64,000 nt of DNA from Nibricoccus aquaticus. GTDB lineage: Bacteria; Verrucomicrobiota; Verrucomicrobiia; Opitutales; Opitutaceae. The stretch lies in assembly GCF_002310495.1 (NCBI RefSeq), contig NZ_CP023344.1, forward strand, positions 3,241,501-3,305,500, given 5' to 3'. Positions 33,582 to 43,131 of the stretch are shown piece after piece; the stretch's first letter is position 1, and each line of letters opens with the position of its first letter. Both the position numbers and the translations under genes were made by a program. The notes beneath the pieces are model-generated. The model had not been told where the DNA came from and made no database searches. It worked only from the letters and a program-made list of their open reading frames with translations.

Positions 33582-34289
33582 TTACGCGCGGGGATTGGCA
33601 AAAATACGGATGGGCTCGGGAGAGGCCGCCAGGTGCGGCATGGTGGGGTGAGAAGCGAGGACGTGGGTGCGCAGGCCGTATTGGATCAGTTCGGCGAGGG
33701 TGCGCAGGCCTAGGTGTTCCATCATCTGGTATTTGTGGGCCTCGGCGGTGCGTTTGGAGATGTCGAGGGCGGCGGCGACCTCTTTCATGGTGAGGCCTTG
33801 TGCGATGAGACGCAAAACCTCGGCCTGGCGCGGGGTGATGGCGGGGCGCGTGTGCGAGTCTTGAGAGGATGGGTGGAGGCATAGGCCGAGCATTTCTTTT
33901 GAGATGCGGGGGGTGATGTACACACGGCCGGCGAGGACTTCTTTGATGGCGTTGAGCAGCTCGGTGACGGCGGAGTGTTTAAGGATGTAGCCGGAGGCGC
34001 CGGCGCGGAAGACGTTCACGGCGGTGTCCATGTCGGCGAGCATGGTGAGGTAGATGACTTTGGGCGTGATGCCTTCACGTTTGAGCTGGGCGATGGCGTC
34101 TGGGCCGGTGCGGCCCGGCATGTCGATGTCGGTGACGATGAGGTCGGGGCGGGTCTTGCGGCCGAGGGTGAGGAGTTCGCGGCCGTCGCAGGCGAGGCCG
34201 ACGAGGTTATACTCGGGGGTGAGCAGCTGGCGGAGACCTTCGAGGAGGATTTGATGATCGTCGGCGATGAGGACGTGGGGGCGTTTCAT
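33582..34289 (-). CDS. NarL/FixJ-type response regulator
   Basis: This 235-residue protein has a receiver domain (about 3-120, acidic HVLIADDHQ, phospho-acceptor in LIVTDIDMPG, Lys in GYILKHSAV). A LuxR-type HTH follows (about 150-210, ITPRQAEVLRLIAQGLTMKEVA and LDISKRTAEAHKYQMMEHLG). A 25-residue tail follows the HTH. It overlaps the histidine kinase gene by 4 bp and should be its DNA-binding partner. Target genes are unknown. Confidence 0.93.
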   Translation of the reverse strand: MKRPHVLIADDHQILLEGLRQLLTPEYNLVGLACDGRELLTLGRKTRPDLIVTDIDMPGRTGPDAIAQLKREGITPKVIYLTMLADMDTAVNVFRAGASGYILKHSAVTELLNAIKEVLAGRVYITPRISKEMLGLCLHPSSQDSHTRPAITPRQAEVLRLIAQGLTMKEVAAALDISKRTAEAHKYQMMEHLGLRTLAELIQYGLRTHVLASHPTMPHLAASPEPIRIFANPRA

Positions 34290-35341
34290 GGTGCGGTGAG
34301 TAGGGTGGGGATGCGCACGGTGAGGGTGGTGCCGCGGCCGCGGGGACCATCGATGCGGAGGCGGCCGTTGAGCAGGCGGACGCGTTCCTCGATGCTGGTA
34401 AGGCCGAGGCCTTTGGGGGTGGAGCGGGTATCGGCGGTGAAGCCGATGCCGTCGTCCTCGATGACGAGGTGCAGGTGGTGCGCGGTGAAGCGCAGTTTGA
34501 TATGGACGCTGGTGGCGTGGGCGTGGCGCTCGATGTTGCGAATCGCTTCCTGGGCGATGCGGTAAGTGGCGATGGCGACGAGGCCGGGCAGAGGTGCGGG
34601 GGAATTTTGAATATCGGGGACGAGGCGAAGGCCGGACCAGTCGCAGAATTCGGAGGCGAAGGCGCGCAGCGCGCCGGAGAGGCCGAGGCGTTCGAGCAGG
34701 ACGGGGTGGAGCTCGTGGGAGACCATGCGGATGGATTCGCCGAGCTCGACGGCGTCGTTTTCGAGAGCGAGGAGTCGTTCCTTCAGCGAGGTGGGGTTGT
34801 TGGTGAGGTGTTGTTTGAGATTGCCGATGGCGAGGGCGTGGGCGGCGAGGCGCTGGCCGAGGTCGTCGTGGAGCTCGCGGGCGATTTTTTTGCGTTCAAC
34901 CTCCTGCGCGTGCATGAGGCGTGAGGTGAGATCGCAGATTTGCGCGCGGCTGGCGGTAAGGGCGCGGGAGGGCCTTTTACCGGTGCCTGCCGTGGCGTCG
35001 GCCTCGGGAGCCCAGACGAGGGTGATGCCGCCTGTATCGTTGAGGGGAGTGACGATCAGGCCGATGTCTGAGGGGCGAGCGGAGGCGTCGTAGTCGCTGT
35101 TCAGAGACGGAGGATCGTTCCAGGCGATGACCAGACCGCTGGCATCGAGGAGCGCGGCGCGGCCCGGTAGCAAGGCGAGGAGGGTGCGGGCGAGATCAAC
35201 CGGGATCGGGGAGGCTTTTATCATGCCGTGGCCGGAGTTAAAGGAGGCAAGGGTGGGGGGATTCCGTTGGTTCCTTAGCGGTGCGGGCGATACGGATACG
35301 CGGTGGTGGACGATCTGCGACTGCTGGATGGTCGGCTGCAT
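34286..35341 (-). CDS. NarX/DegS-type sensor histidine kinase
   Basis: This 351-residue kinase begins with an unstructured stretch and a PAS-like sensor segment (about 40-135). A HisKA_3 domain follows with the phospho-acceptor His (EVERKKIARELHDDLGQRLA), then a HATPase (about 220-345, VIEDDGIGF and GLGLTSIEERVRLL). No membrane segment is visible, so it probably senses a cytoplasmic signal. The start at 35341 has a good ribosome site (GGGAG, 7 bases upstream), one of the few clear ones in the window, and is preferred to Met40 (35224). It forms an operon with two response regulators. Confidence 0.9.
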   Translation of the reverse strand: MQPTIQQSQIVHHRVSVSPAPLRNQRNPPTLASFNSGHGMIKASPIPVDLARTLLALLPGRAALLDASGLVIAWNDPPSLNSDYDASARPSDIGLIVTPLNDTGGITLVWAPEADATAGTGKRPSRALTASRAQICDLTSRLMHAQEVERKKIARELHDDLGQRLAAHALAIGNLKQHLTNNPTSLKERLLALENDAVELGESIRMVSHELHPVLLERLGLSGALRAFASEFCDWSGLRLVPDIQNSPAPLPGLVAIATYRIAQEAIRNIERHAHATSVHIKLRFTAHHLHLVIEDDGIGFTADTRSTPKGLGLTSIEERVRLLNGRLRIDGPRGRGTTLTVRIPTLLTAP

Positions 35342-35725
35342 GATTTCTCCCGGGTTGAAGTGGCGAGTAATTGGCGCTGCTGGAGCGGCGTCTTTTACGA
35401 GGATTTTATATTAGCGCCGGTTTCCCTGCCCCGACATCCGTAGATGTTCCGATTTTGGCTGAGGATAAGTACACAGCTGCTCGGAGTTTACTGCCCGGCC
35501 GGTTGGAGGGTGGCTTCAGGCTGGTGATCTGAAGGGGAGTGGGTGAGTGCTTCAGCGTTTCCTGTTTGGAGAAGGGAAAACGGGCATTGACAGAGGTGGA
35601 GGCGTCTGAGAATCCACTCCGCTTCGCGTAAAATTTTCACCGCATCCTAACCGTTGACCTGTGCCTTCCGGCGTTTGTTGGCGGCCCGATTTACAACTCA
35701 AACATCAACCTAACTCCTTAACATC
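35342..35725. promoter_or_regulatory. Divergent region between the histidine kinase gene and rplI
   Basis: These 384 bases hold no gene. They must contain the promoters of the kinase operon (leftward) and rplI (rightward). A TTGACA hexamer at 35587-35592 is a possible -35 element for rplI, but no convincing -10 lies at the right distance. Confidence 0.4.
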
Positions 35726-36259
35726 ATGGCACACAGCGAAATTTTGCTGCTCAAACCAGTCGAAGGCCTCGGCGCCGAAGGCGATCAAGTCAAAGTCCGC
35801 GCAGGCTACGCCCGCAACTTTCTCCTCCCCCGCAAGATTGCGGCTCCAGTCACCCTCGCCAATCGCAAGCAGGTCGAGTCGCTGAAGAAGCGCCGCGCTG
35901 AGCGCGAGTCCCAAGAAATCCAGGGCGCGCAGGAACTCGCCAAGAAGCTGGAGAAGACCTCGATCGCTTTCGCCGTGAAGACGGGCGAAGGCGGCAAGAT
36001 GTTTGGCGCGATCACCGCGACGGATCTCCACGAGAAGCTCGTCCAAGCGGGCATCGAGATCGAAAAGAAGAAGATCCTCCTCCACACGCCAGTGAAGACC
36101 TTGGGCAAGCACGAGGTGACGATCAAACTTCACGCCGATCTCTCGGTCACCATCAGCTTCGACGTCGTGTCGGAAAACCCAATCGTCCCGACCGCTGAAG
36201 AAGTCGCCGCAGCCGCTCCCAAGTCCGAGAAAAAATCCTACCGCAAGAAGTCGGAGTAA
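35726..36259 (+). CDS. rplI: 50S ribosomal protein L9
   Basis: This 177-residue ribosomal protein has the N-terminal L9 motif (EILLLKPVEGLGAEGDQVKV, RAGYARNFLLPRKIAAPVT), a long connecting helix, and a C-terminal domain. The tail is extended (AAAAPKSEKKSYRKKSE) compared with the usual 150 residues. It is transcribed alone, ends in a strong terminator, and precedes dnaB, a neighbour commonly found beside rplI. Confidence 0.95.
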   Translation: MAHSEILLLKPVEGLGAEGDQVKVRAGYARNFLLPRKIAAPVTLANRKQVESLKKRRAERESQEIQGAQELAKKLEKTSIAFAVKTGEGGKMFGAITATDLHEKLVQAGIEIEKKKILLHTPVKTLGKHEVTIKLHADLSVTISFDVVSENPIVPTAEEVAAAAPKSEKKSYRKKSE

Positions 36260-36296
36260 GCTTAAACAAGCTTCCCGGTTCTAACTGCGCCATTTG

Positions 36297-36329
36297 AAGC
36301 CGCGCCCTTTTAGGCGCGGCTTTTTTTTG
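36297..36329 (+). terminator. Rho-independent terminator after rplI
   Basis: A perfect 9-bp stem AGCCGCGCC/GGCGCGGCT (36298-36306 and 36313-36321) has a 6-nt loop and is followed by eight T. It lies 38 bp after the rplI stop. Confidence 0.92.
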
Positions 36330-36437
36330 ACCCGTTCAGACGGCACAGGCGCTGCGAATTTCGTGTGAGCAACTAAGATTAACCTGCCGTTGCAATTCGT
36401 GTCGCAGCCCCTTCGCTCCACCGCCTGATTTTTCCCG

Positions 36438-37853
36438 ATGGCTGACGACGCGCCACGATTCAAAAAACGCTTTCGCGACAACGGTGATTCTGCCGATGGA
36501 GCACACGCGCCCAGCCTCATGGGACGTTCACCGCCGCACAGCATCGAGGCCGAGGAGTACCTGCTCTCGTGCTGTTTGATCGACGGCAATGACACCATCG
36601 CGCGATGTCTCGAAGGCAAACTGGGGGCGGCTGCGTTTTACGCGCCAGCAAACCGAGTCATCTTCGAAAAACTCGTCGATCTCTACAATCGCGGAGCGCC
36701 CATTGATCTCGCGGTGTTGTCGGAGGATCTCAAGACGACTCAGCAGCTGGAGCAGGTCGGTGGTTACGCTTATCTCACGCAGATCAGCGGACGCATCCCG
36801 ACGACGGCGCAGGCACCATATTTCATCGAAAAGATCCGCGAACTTTTTCTCCTGCGCGAGTTGATCAAGGTCGCTTCCACGGCTGTCGAAAATTGCTATA
36901 ATTACCAAGGAGGCCTTGAGGAATTCATCGACAAGACCGAGCAGGAGCTGTTCGCCGTCACGCAGGATCGCATTTCTGACGCGGCGAAATCCATGAAGGG
37001 GCCGGTTACTGAAGCGATGGGCGTCATCACGAAGATGATGATGAAGAAGGGCGAACTCACGGGCGTGAGCTCGGGCTTCAAGGATCTCGACGAGTATACC
37101 TTCGGCTTTCAGCGGCAGGAAATGATCATCCTCGCGGCGCGTCCCTCGATGGGCAAAACCTCGCTCGCACTGAACTTCGCTGAGGCCGCCGCCATGCCGA
37201 AACGCGGCACGGGAGTGACCACACTGGTGTTCAGTCTCGAAATGAGCGCGGCCCAGCTCGCGCTCCGTATGCTATGTTCACGTGCCCGCGTGAATATGAA
37301 GCTCCTGCGCGACGGCTTGCTTTCCAAACATGGCGACGAACAGCAGCGCCTTTTGCAGGTCGCCGATGAATTCACCAAGTCGCCCATCTACTTGGATGAT
37401 TCCAGCCATCTCTCGATCATGGAGCTCCGTGCCAAGGCCCGGCGTCTCCATGCACGTTCGCCGCTCGGGTTCATCGTGGTGGACTACTTGCAGTTGCTTG
37501 CCCCGACCGACTCGAAAACGCCGCGCGAACAGCAGGTCGCCGAAATGTCCCGCGGACTTAAAGCACTTGCGAAGGAACTCAACGTGCCGGTGCTTGTATT
37601 AAGTCAGCTCAACCGCTCGGCCGAAAAAGAGAACCGCACCCCGAAACTCTCGGACTTGCGCGAATCCGGATCGATCGAGCAAGACGCAGACGTAGTCCTC
37701 ATGCTGGCCCGCCCCAAAGACGCTGACGAAAAATTCCAAGTAGCCTCCGACTCCGCCGAGTTAATAGTTGCAAAGCAACGAAACGGACCGGTAGGAGAAC
37801 TCAAACTTACCTTCCTCCGAGACATTACCCGCTTTGAAAACTTCACTCAGTAG
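36438..37853 (+). CDS. dnaB: Replicative DNA helicase DnaB
   Basis: This 471-residue hexameric helicase unwinds the fork during chromosome replication. The N-terminal domain (about 30-140, PPHSIEAEEYLLSCCLID) is followed by the RecA-like core with Walker A ARPSMGKTSLALNFA, Walker B FIVVDYLQLL, and the LSQLNRSAEKE and DLRESGSIEQDADVV motifs. Length is normal and no intein interrupts the core. The stop lies 20 bp inside bamA, an unusual close pairing of a replication gene with an envelope gene. Confidence 0.96.
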   Translation: MADDAPRFKKRFRDNGDSADGAHAPSLMGRSPPHSIEAEEYLLSCCLIDGNDTIARCLEGKLGAAAFYAPANRVIFEKLVDLYNRGAPIDLAVLSEDLKTTQQLEQVGGYAYLTQISGRIPTTAQAPYFIEKIRELFLLRELIKVASTAVENCYNYQGGLEEFIDKTEQELFAVTQDRISDAAKSMKGPVTEAMGVITKMMMKKGELTGVSSGFKDLDEYTFGFQRQEMIILAARPSMGKTSLALNFAEAAAMPKRGTGVTTLVFSLEMSAAQLALRMLCSRARVNMKLLRDGLLSKHGDEQQRLLQVADEFTKSPIYLDDSSHLSIMELRAKARRLHARSPLGFIVVDYLQLLAPTDSKTPREQQVAEMSRGLKALAKELNVPVLVLSQLNRSAEKENRTPKLSDLRESGSIEQDADVVLMLARPKDADEKFQVASDSAELIVAKQRNGPVGELKLTFLRDITRFENFTQ

Positions 37854-40182
37854 CCCTGCTGCCGGGGCCGTCAGGTTCCTTGTTGTCTTTATTTTTGCCG
37901 TTTTCGCCGGTTTGCGGCTGGCAGCCCAAGTCCCGGGAGAAGCCGAAAGTCGTCCGTATAAAGTAGGTTCCATCACGGTCCGCTTTGTGGGCACGGCCAA
38001 CGTCAACGAGCAGGTTGTCCGTGCCAATATGCAGGCCCGCGAAGGTTCTGAGCTCGATGACACGATGATCGATCGTGACATCCAGTCGCTCTACCGCACC
38101 GGCCTTTTCGAGTTCATCGAAGTGAAGCGCGAGGTGCTGGATGCCCGCGTGATCAACCTGGTGGTCGAGGTTACGCCGAAGTACCGCGTGTTGATGATTC
38201 GTTTCGAAGGCAACGAGCGTGTCAAAAGCCGCCGCCTCGAAAAAGACATCAAGACCAAGCCCAACGCCTCGCTTGATGAGCGCCAGGTGAAGGAAGACGC
38301 CGAGAAGATCCGCGAGTATTACCAGAAGACCGGTTACAACCAGATCTCGGTCAATTACTCCATTGATCGCGACCGCGCCACGGGCTACGGCACCGTTATT
38401 TTCAACATCAAGGAAGGCCCCAAGGTTAAGATTTCCGACATCCGCTTCATCGGCAACGAACACGTCAAAGCCCGCGCCCTGCGCAAAGCGATCGAGACGA
38501 AGCGCTGGTGGATGTTCTCCTGGCTCACCGGCAGCGGCCGTTACAAGGACGAGCAGTTTGAGGACGACCTCGACAAACTCCGCGATTACTACCGCGAGCA
38601 GGGGTATCTCGACGTCGAAGTCCCTCAGGAAAAAGTCATCTACGACTACCCGAAACCCGGTAAACTCTTGCTCACCATCCAGGTCACCGAGGGTCGCCAG
38701 TATCGCATCGGTACAGTCACCTTCTCGGGAAATAAACTTTACCCTTCACGCTTGCTAGCCCTGCTTGCCCAGCAGGGCTCGGGCATGATCTTCGCTCCCT
38801 CAAAACTCGATAAAGACGTCGAGACGCTGGAGGAATTTTATGGCAAGGACGGCTATCTCGAGACCCGCGTGCGCATCGTCCGCAAGCCTAACATCGCCAC
38901 CGGCAACATCGACGTCGAATACCAGATCACCGAGAGCGAACAGTTCTTCGTCGAGTCGGTGAAGATCGAGGGCAACACCAAGAGCAAAAGCATCGTGATC
39001 ATCCGTGAGCTCACGCTCGGGCCCGGCGAGATCTTCGATCTCATCAGCATGAAGCGCAGTAAACTCCGTCTGGATAACACGCGCTTCTTCGACGACGTGA
39101 ACATCACACACGAATCGACCAACATCCCCGGCCGCCGCAATCTCAAGGTCGCCGTGAAGGAAGGTCGCACGGGTAATCTCCAGTTCGGCGCCGGTTTCAG
39201 CTCGCTCGAAAAAGCCGTCTTCTTCGCCGAGCTCTCGCAGTCCAATTTCGACCTCTTCAACCGCAAGGGATTCTTCCAGGGCGACGGCCAGAAATTCCGC
39301 ATCCGCCTCCAGATCGGCTCCGTTTCCAGCGAAGCGATGCTCTCGTTTGAAGAGCCTTGGTTCTTGGAGAAAGAACTCGCGCTCGGCTTCTCGATCTACC
39401 GCACGAGCCAGAACTACGACAATTCGTACTACGAGCGCGTCGATACCGGCGGCGAAATCTACACGCGCAAACGCCTCTTCGAACTCGTCGTGGGCCGTCT
39501 CTCGTACAATTACACCGAGACCAAGATTCAGGATATCGACGAGGTTGCCTTTCTCTATGGTGCGCGTGAGGGCAAAACCAACGTCTCCAAAGTCGGCTTC
39601 CAGCTGGAGCGCGATACGCGCGACAAGATCGTCAACACGACCGATGGCGGACGCGTTGAGCTCAATCTCGATGTCGCTGGCGGCGTGCTCGGTGGCGACT
39701 ACGACTACTACCGCGTCGAAGCCCGCACCTCGCAGTTCTTCCCCATCTTCCGCGCGCAAGAGCAGGTCATCGGCGTGATCGGCCGTTTCGGCGTGCTCGA
39801 TAGCTACAGCGATTCTGAAGTGCCCTACTACGAGCTCTTCACCCTCGGCGGGCCCTACACGCTCCGCGGCTTCGAGCAGCGCGATGTCGGGCCTCGCCAA
39901 CAAGGCTACGTCATCGGTGGCAAAAGCTACGGTATGCTCAGCATTGAGTACTCGGTGGACATCGTCAGCCCGGTCCGTTTTGCGATCTTCTACGACGCCG
40001 GTTTCGTGAATTCACGTTCCTACGATTTCAATCCGGCCTACTACAACGACAACTTCGGCTTCGGCCTCCGCCTCTTCGTTGCCGGCGCGCCGCTCAGTCT
40101 CGATTTCGGCATTCCCCTCACGACCGACAAAGAGAACGACAAAGGAAATCAATTTAACTTTTCCTTTGGCACCCGGTTCTGA
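37834..40182 (+). CDS. bamA: Outer-membrane protein assembly factor BamA
   Basis: This 782-residue beta-barrel insertase has a signal peptide (cleavage near LRLAAQ). Five POTRA domains span about 40-430 (for example ITVRFVGTANVNEQVVRANM and KISDIRFIGNEHVKARALRK). The C-terminal barrel carries the conserved loop motif LRGFEQRDVGP and ends in Phe. It inserts outer-membrane proteins and is essential. Its start overlaps dnaB by 20 bp; the next gene encodes an OmpH/Skp chaperone, then lpxD, the classical bamA-skp-lpxD order. Confidence 0.96.
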   Translation: MKTSLSSPAAGAVRFLVVFIFAVFAGLRLAAQVPGEAESRPYKVGSITVRFVGTANVNEQVVRANMQAREGSELDDTMIDRDIQSLYRTGLFEFIEVKREVLDARVINLVVEVTPKYRVLMIRFEGNERVKSRRLEKDIKTKPNASLDERQVKEDAEKIREYYQKTGYNQISVNYSIDRDRATGYGTVIFNIKEGPKVKISDIRFIGNEHVKARALRKAIETKRWWMFSWLTGSGRYKDEQFEDDLDKLRDYYREQGYLDVEVPQEKVIYDYPKPGKLLLTIQVTEGRQYRIGTVTFSGNKLYPSRLLALLAQQGSGMIFAPSKLDKDVETLEEFYGKDGYLETRVRIVRKPNIATGNIDVEYQITESEQFFVESVKIEGNTKSKSIVIIRELTLGPGEIFDLISMKRSKLRLDNTRFFDDVNITHESTNIPGRRNLKVAVKEGRTGNLQFGAGFSSLEKAVFFAELSQSNFDLFNRKGFFQGDGQKFRIRLQIGSVSSEAMLSFEEPWFLEKELALGFSIYRTSQNYDNSYYERVDTGGEIYTRKRLFELVVGRLSYNYTETKIQDIDEVAFLYGAREGKTNVSKVGFQLERDTRDKIVNTTDGGRVELNLDVAGGVLGGDYDYYRVEARTSQFFPIFRAQEQVIGVIGRFGVLDSYSDSEVPYYELFTLGGPYTLRGFEQRDVGPRQQGYVIGGKSYGMLSIEYSVDIVSPVRFAIFYDAGFVNSRSYDFNPAYYNDNFGFGLRLFVAGAPLSLDFGIPLTTDKENDKGNQFNFSFGTRF

Positions 40183-40221
40183 TTTCTACACAGCTCTTTC
40201 TTTTCCAAAAACACCCACACC

Positions 40222-40866
40222 ATGAAGACCTCCCTCAAGACCCTGTTTGCCGCCACCGCGCTGAGCGTTTCCGCGCTCTTCGCCTCTGCGCAGACGGCCC
40301 CAAAAATCGCTGTCATCGACCTGGCCAAGGTTTTTGACGGTCATTACAGCACCCAGCAGCAGCAGGAAAAACTCAAGGGTCAGGAAGCCAAGATCAACGA
40401 GGAGATCCAGAAGATCGTCAAAGACGGGCAAGCCCTCGCTGAGAAGTACAAGGAGCTCGTCGAGCAGACCAAGAATCCCGTGCTGACCGCCGACGCCCGC
40501 ACGGCCGCTGAAGGCGATGCCATGAAGCAGCTTGAAGAGGTCCGTAAAAAAGAAGCGCAGTTCAACGAGTACCGCAACGATGCGAATCGTATGGTCCAGC
40601 AGCAGATCGGCGCCTTCCGCCAGATGCTGATCGAAGAAATCTCCAAGATCGCCACGGACATCGCCAAGAAAGAAGGCGCGACCCTCCTCGTCGAAAAAGC
40701 CGCCACCCTTTACGCTGATCCTTCCTACGACATCACCGATAAAGTGATGGCCGAGATCAACAAGACCCGCCCCGCCGGGCTCCCCGCTCCAGCCGCCGCC
40801 GCTCCAGCTCCCGCTGCCAAGCCAGGCGAGACCCCGTCCGTCCTCTTCCCCGGTACCAAGAAGTAA
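40222..40866 (+). CDS. OmpH/Skp-family periplasmic chaperone
   Basis: This 214-residue protein has a signal peptide (cleavage near FASAQ). A short beta strand (PKIAVIDLAKVFDGHY) and long amphipathic helices with Gln/Glu/Lys heptads (about 45-160) form the tentacles of Skp-like trimers. It delivers unfolded outer-membrane proteins to BamA, encoded 39 bp upstream. The end is an Ala/Pro-rich tail (about 185-214), an extension that many homologues lack. Confidence 0.9.
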   Translation: MKTSLKTLFAATALSVSALFASAQTAPKIAVIDLAKVFDGHYSTQQQQEKLKGQEAKINEEIQKIVKDGQALAEKYKELVEQTKNPVLTADARTAAEGDAMKQLEEVRKKEAQFNEYRNDANRMVQQQIGAFRQMLIEEISKIATDIAKKEGATLLVEKAATLYADPSYDITDKVMAEINKTRPAGLPAPAAAAPAPAAKPGETPSVLFPGTKK

Positions 40867-40891
40867 TCACGCTTCGATCCGGTTAATATTT

Positions 40892-40921
40892 GCCCCGCTC
40901 TTCGATGAGCGGGGCTTTTCA
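40892..40921 (+). terminator. Rho-independent terminator after the ompH/skp gene
   Basis: A perfect 9-bp stem GCCCCGCTC/GAGCGGGGC (40892-40900 and 40907-40915) has a 6-nt loop and is followed by TTTTC. It separates bamA-ompH from lpxD. Confidence 0.82.
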
Positions 40922-40975
40922 TTTTAACCCTCCGCGATTGCCTCGCTTTATCTCCCCTGCACGCTGCATCCGACC

Positions 40976-42025
40976 ATGGAGCTCAACTTCACTCCGGCTG
41001 AAATCGCCGACATCGTCCAGGCCCACGCCACACGCGGAAACACGCACGAGATCGTTCGCGGCATCGCCTCGCTGAGCACCGCGCGCACCGGGGATCTATC
41101 CTTTCTCGGCAACCCCAAGTACAAACCCGAAGTCGCCACCACCGCCGCCTCCGTGGTCTTGCTCCCGGCGGATTACGTTGGTGAACCCAATCCCGGCCAG
41201 CTTTTCCTCCTCGTCGACAAACCTTCCGTCGCACTCGTCCGCCTGTGTACCCGCGTCGAACGTCTCCTGTGGCCCACACCAGCGCCCGGCATTCACGCCA
41301 CTGCCGTGATCGCACCCGACGTGAAAATCCCGGCCTCCGCCACCATCGGTCCTCTGTGCATCATCGAAAGCGGAGCGCGCATCGGTGAACGCACTCATCT
41401 TCAGGCCCGTGCCTTCGTCGGTCGCACCGCGCAGATTGGCGACGACTGCTGGCTCATGCCCGGTGTCACGGTCACTGCCGAATGCGTCCTCAAAAACCGC
41501 GTGCGGCTCCAGGCCGGTGTCGTGATCGGGTCCGATGGCTTCGGCTACGAATTTATCGCCGGCCGCCACGAAAAAGTCCCCCAGCTGGGCAACGTCATCA
41601 TCGAGGACGACGTCGAGATCGGTGCCAACTCCACCCTCGACCGCGCCCGCTTCAGCCAAACCGTGATCGGGGCTGGCACCAAAATAGATAATCTCGTCCA
41701 GATCGCCCACAATGTCGTCATCGGTCAGCACTGCCTGATCTGCGCTCAGGCCGGCATCTCCGGCAGCACCACGGTCGAAGATTTTGTCGTCGTTGGCGGT
41801 CAGGCTGGCCTCGCGGGGCATCTCACGGTCGGCAAAGGTGCCAAAATCGATGGCCAGACCGGCGTTAACTCCGATCTCGATCCGGGAAGTTTCGTCAAAG
41901 GCTCTCCCTGCCTGCCTTACAACCTGGAGCAACGCATCAATGTCCTCCGCAAACGCCTCCCGGACCTCTTCCGCCGCGTGGACGAAATTGAGAGTCGGCT
42001 AGAAAAGCCTTCCGCCCCGGTCTAA
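40976..42025 (+). CDS. lpxD: UDP-3-O-acylglucosamine N-acyltransferase
   Basis: This 349-residue lipid A enzyme transfers the second hydroxyacyl chain to UDP-3-O-acylglucosamine. It has an N-terminal substrate-binding domain (about 1-100, [18 protein letters not shown]). A left-handed beta helix of hexapeptide repeats (about 105-310) includes [16 protein letters not shown]-type sequence with the catalytic His. The C-terminal helix closes the trimer. It is placed after bamA and ompH/skp as in many Gram-negatives; lpxA is found 16 kb away. Confidence 0.95.
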   Translation: MELNFTPAEIADIVQAHATRGNTHEIVRGIASLSTARTGDLSFLGNPKYKPEVATTAASVVLLPADYVGEPNPGQLFLLVDKPSVALVRLCTRVERLLWPTPAPGIHATAVIAPDVKIPASATIGPLCIIESGARIGERTHLQARAFVGRTAQIGDDCWLMPGVTVTAECVLKNRVRLQAGVVIGSDGFGYEFIAGRHEKVPQLGNVIIEDDVEIGANSTLDRARFSQTVIGAGTKIDNLVQIAHNVVIGQHCLICAQAGISGSTTVEDFVVVGGQAGLAGHLTVGKGAKIDGQTGVNSDLDPGSFVKGSPCLPYNLEQRINVLRKRLPDLFRRVDEIESRLEKPSAPV

Positions 42026-42052
42026 CACTTCGCAACCTCTCCGTCACATCGC

Positions 42053-43003
42053 ATGAGCAACAAGCCCGGGCTTAAAATCTTCACAGGTAACTCGAATCGC
42101 CCTCTCGCCGAGGAGATCTGCCGCCACATCGGCATTCCGCTGGGCGAGGCCACCGTCACCAGCTTCCCCGACGGCGAGTCGTTCGTGAAAATCAACGAGA
42201 ACGTCCGCGGCCACGACGTCTTCCTCATCCAGTCCACCTGCCCGCCGACGAACCATCACCTGATGGAGCTGCTCATCATGATCGATGCGGCCAAGCGCGC
42301 ATCGGCCCACCGCATCACCGCCGTGTTGCCGTTTTACGGATACGCCCGCCAGGATCGCAAAGACCAGCCCCGCGTGCCCATCACCGCCAAGCTCGTCGCC
42401 AATCTGCTCACCTCCGCCGGCGCGAACCGCGTGCTCACGATGGATCTGCACAGCCAGCAGATCCAGGGCTTCTTCGACATCCCCGTCGATCACCTCTACG
42501 CCTCGCCCGTCTTCTTCAATTATCTTTCGACCATCAACAAGGAGAAGCTCGTCGTCTGCTCGCCTGATGTCGGTGGCATCAAAATGGCCGCCGCCTACGC
42601 CGACATGATTGGAGCCGGCCTCGGCCTCGTCGCCAAGAAGCGCACCAACGCCACCACCGTCGAAGCGATCAACGTCGTCGGCGAAGTGAAGGACTGCGAC
42701 ATCCTCCTCGTGGACGACATCACCGAGACCGCCGGAACGCTCACCGCCGCTGCGAAAATCCTTCGCGAACACGGTGCCCGCAGTATCCGCGCTGCCGTCA
42801 GTCACTGCGTGCTCAACGACATCGCCTACGACCGTCTTCGCTCCGGCCTGATCGATGAGCTCATCACGACCAACTCGATCCCGCTCGATCCGAAAGGACT
42901 GCCCATCACTGTACTCAGTGTCGCCAGCATCCTCGGCGAAGCGATCAAACGCATCAGTAACAACGAGAGCGTGACCAGCCTGTTTAAGATCAAAGGATTT
43001 TAA
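42053..43003 (+). CDS. prs: Ribose-phosphate pyrophosphokinase
   Basis: This 316-residue PRPP synthetase supplies PRPP for nucleotide, histidine and tryptophan synthesis. Visible are the ribose/ATP-binding YGYARQDRKDQPRVPITAKL and DLHSQQIQGFFDIPVDHL, and the PRPP loop ILLVDDITETAGTLTAA. Length is typical. It starts 27 bp after lpxD and is followed by a terminator. The divergent-convergent gene pyrE further on uses PRPP as substrate. Confidence 0.96.
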   Translation: MSNKPGLKIFTGNSNRPLAEEICRHIGIPLGEATVTSFPDGESFVKINENVRGHDVFLIQSTCPPTNHHLMELLIMIDAAKRASAHRITAVLPFYGYARQDRKDQPRVPITAKLVANLLTSAGANRVLTMDLHSQQIQGFFDIPVDHLYASPVFFNYLSTINKEKLVVCSPDVGGIKMAAAYADMIGAGLGLVAKKRTNATTVEAINVVGEVKDCDILLVDDITETAGTLTAAAKILREHGARSIRAAVSHCVLNDIAYDRLRSGLIDELITTNSIPLDPKGLPITVLSVASILGEAIKRISNNESVTSLFKIKGF

Positions 43004-43036
43004 TCCCACCGGGCACGCGATTCAGCTGCCCGCGTC

Positions 43037-43085
43037 AACGCCGCCTGCTCCCGCGCTTAAACGTGGCAGCTGCGGCGTTTTTCTT
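43037..43085 (+). terminator. Terminator after prs
   Basis: AACGCCGC (43037-43044) pairs with GCGGCGTT (43072-43079), with a further CTGC/GCAG pair inside, and a T-run follows. It also lies downstream of pyrE, which ends at 43132 on the other strand. Confidence 0.75.
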
Positions 43086-43131
43086 TCTCCGCCGTTAACC
43101 CCGCGTCTTAAGTGACGCGGCTACGCACCGC

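Noticed and set aside
38800-39903. Minus-strand open frame of 367 codons
   Set aside because: Antisense to bamA with no recognisable domain; bamA has full conserved structure here.
42044-43009. Minus-strand open frame opposite prs
   Set aside because: Full-length shadow of an unmistakable PRPP synthetase gene.
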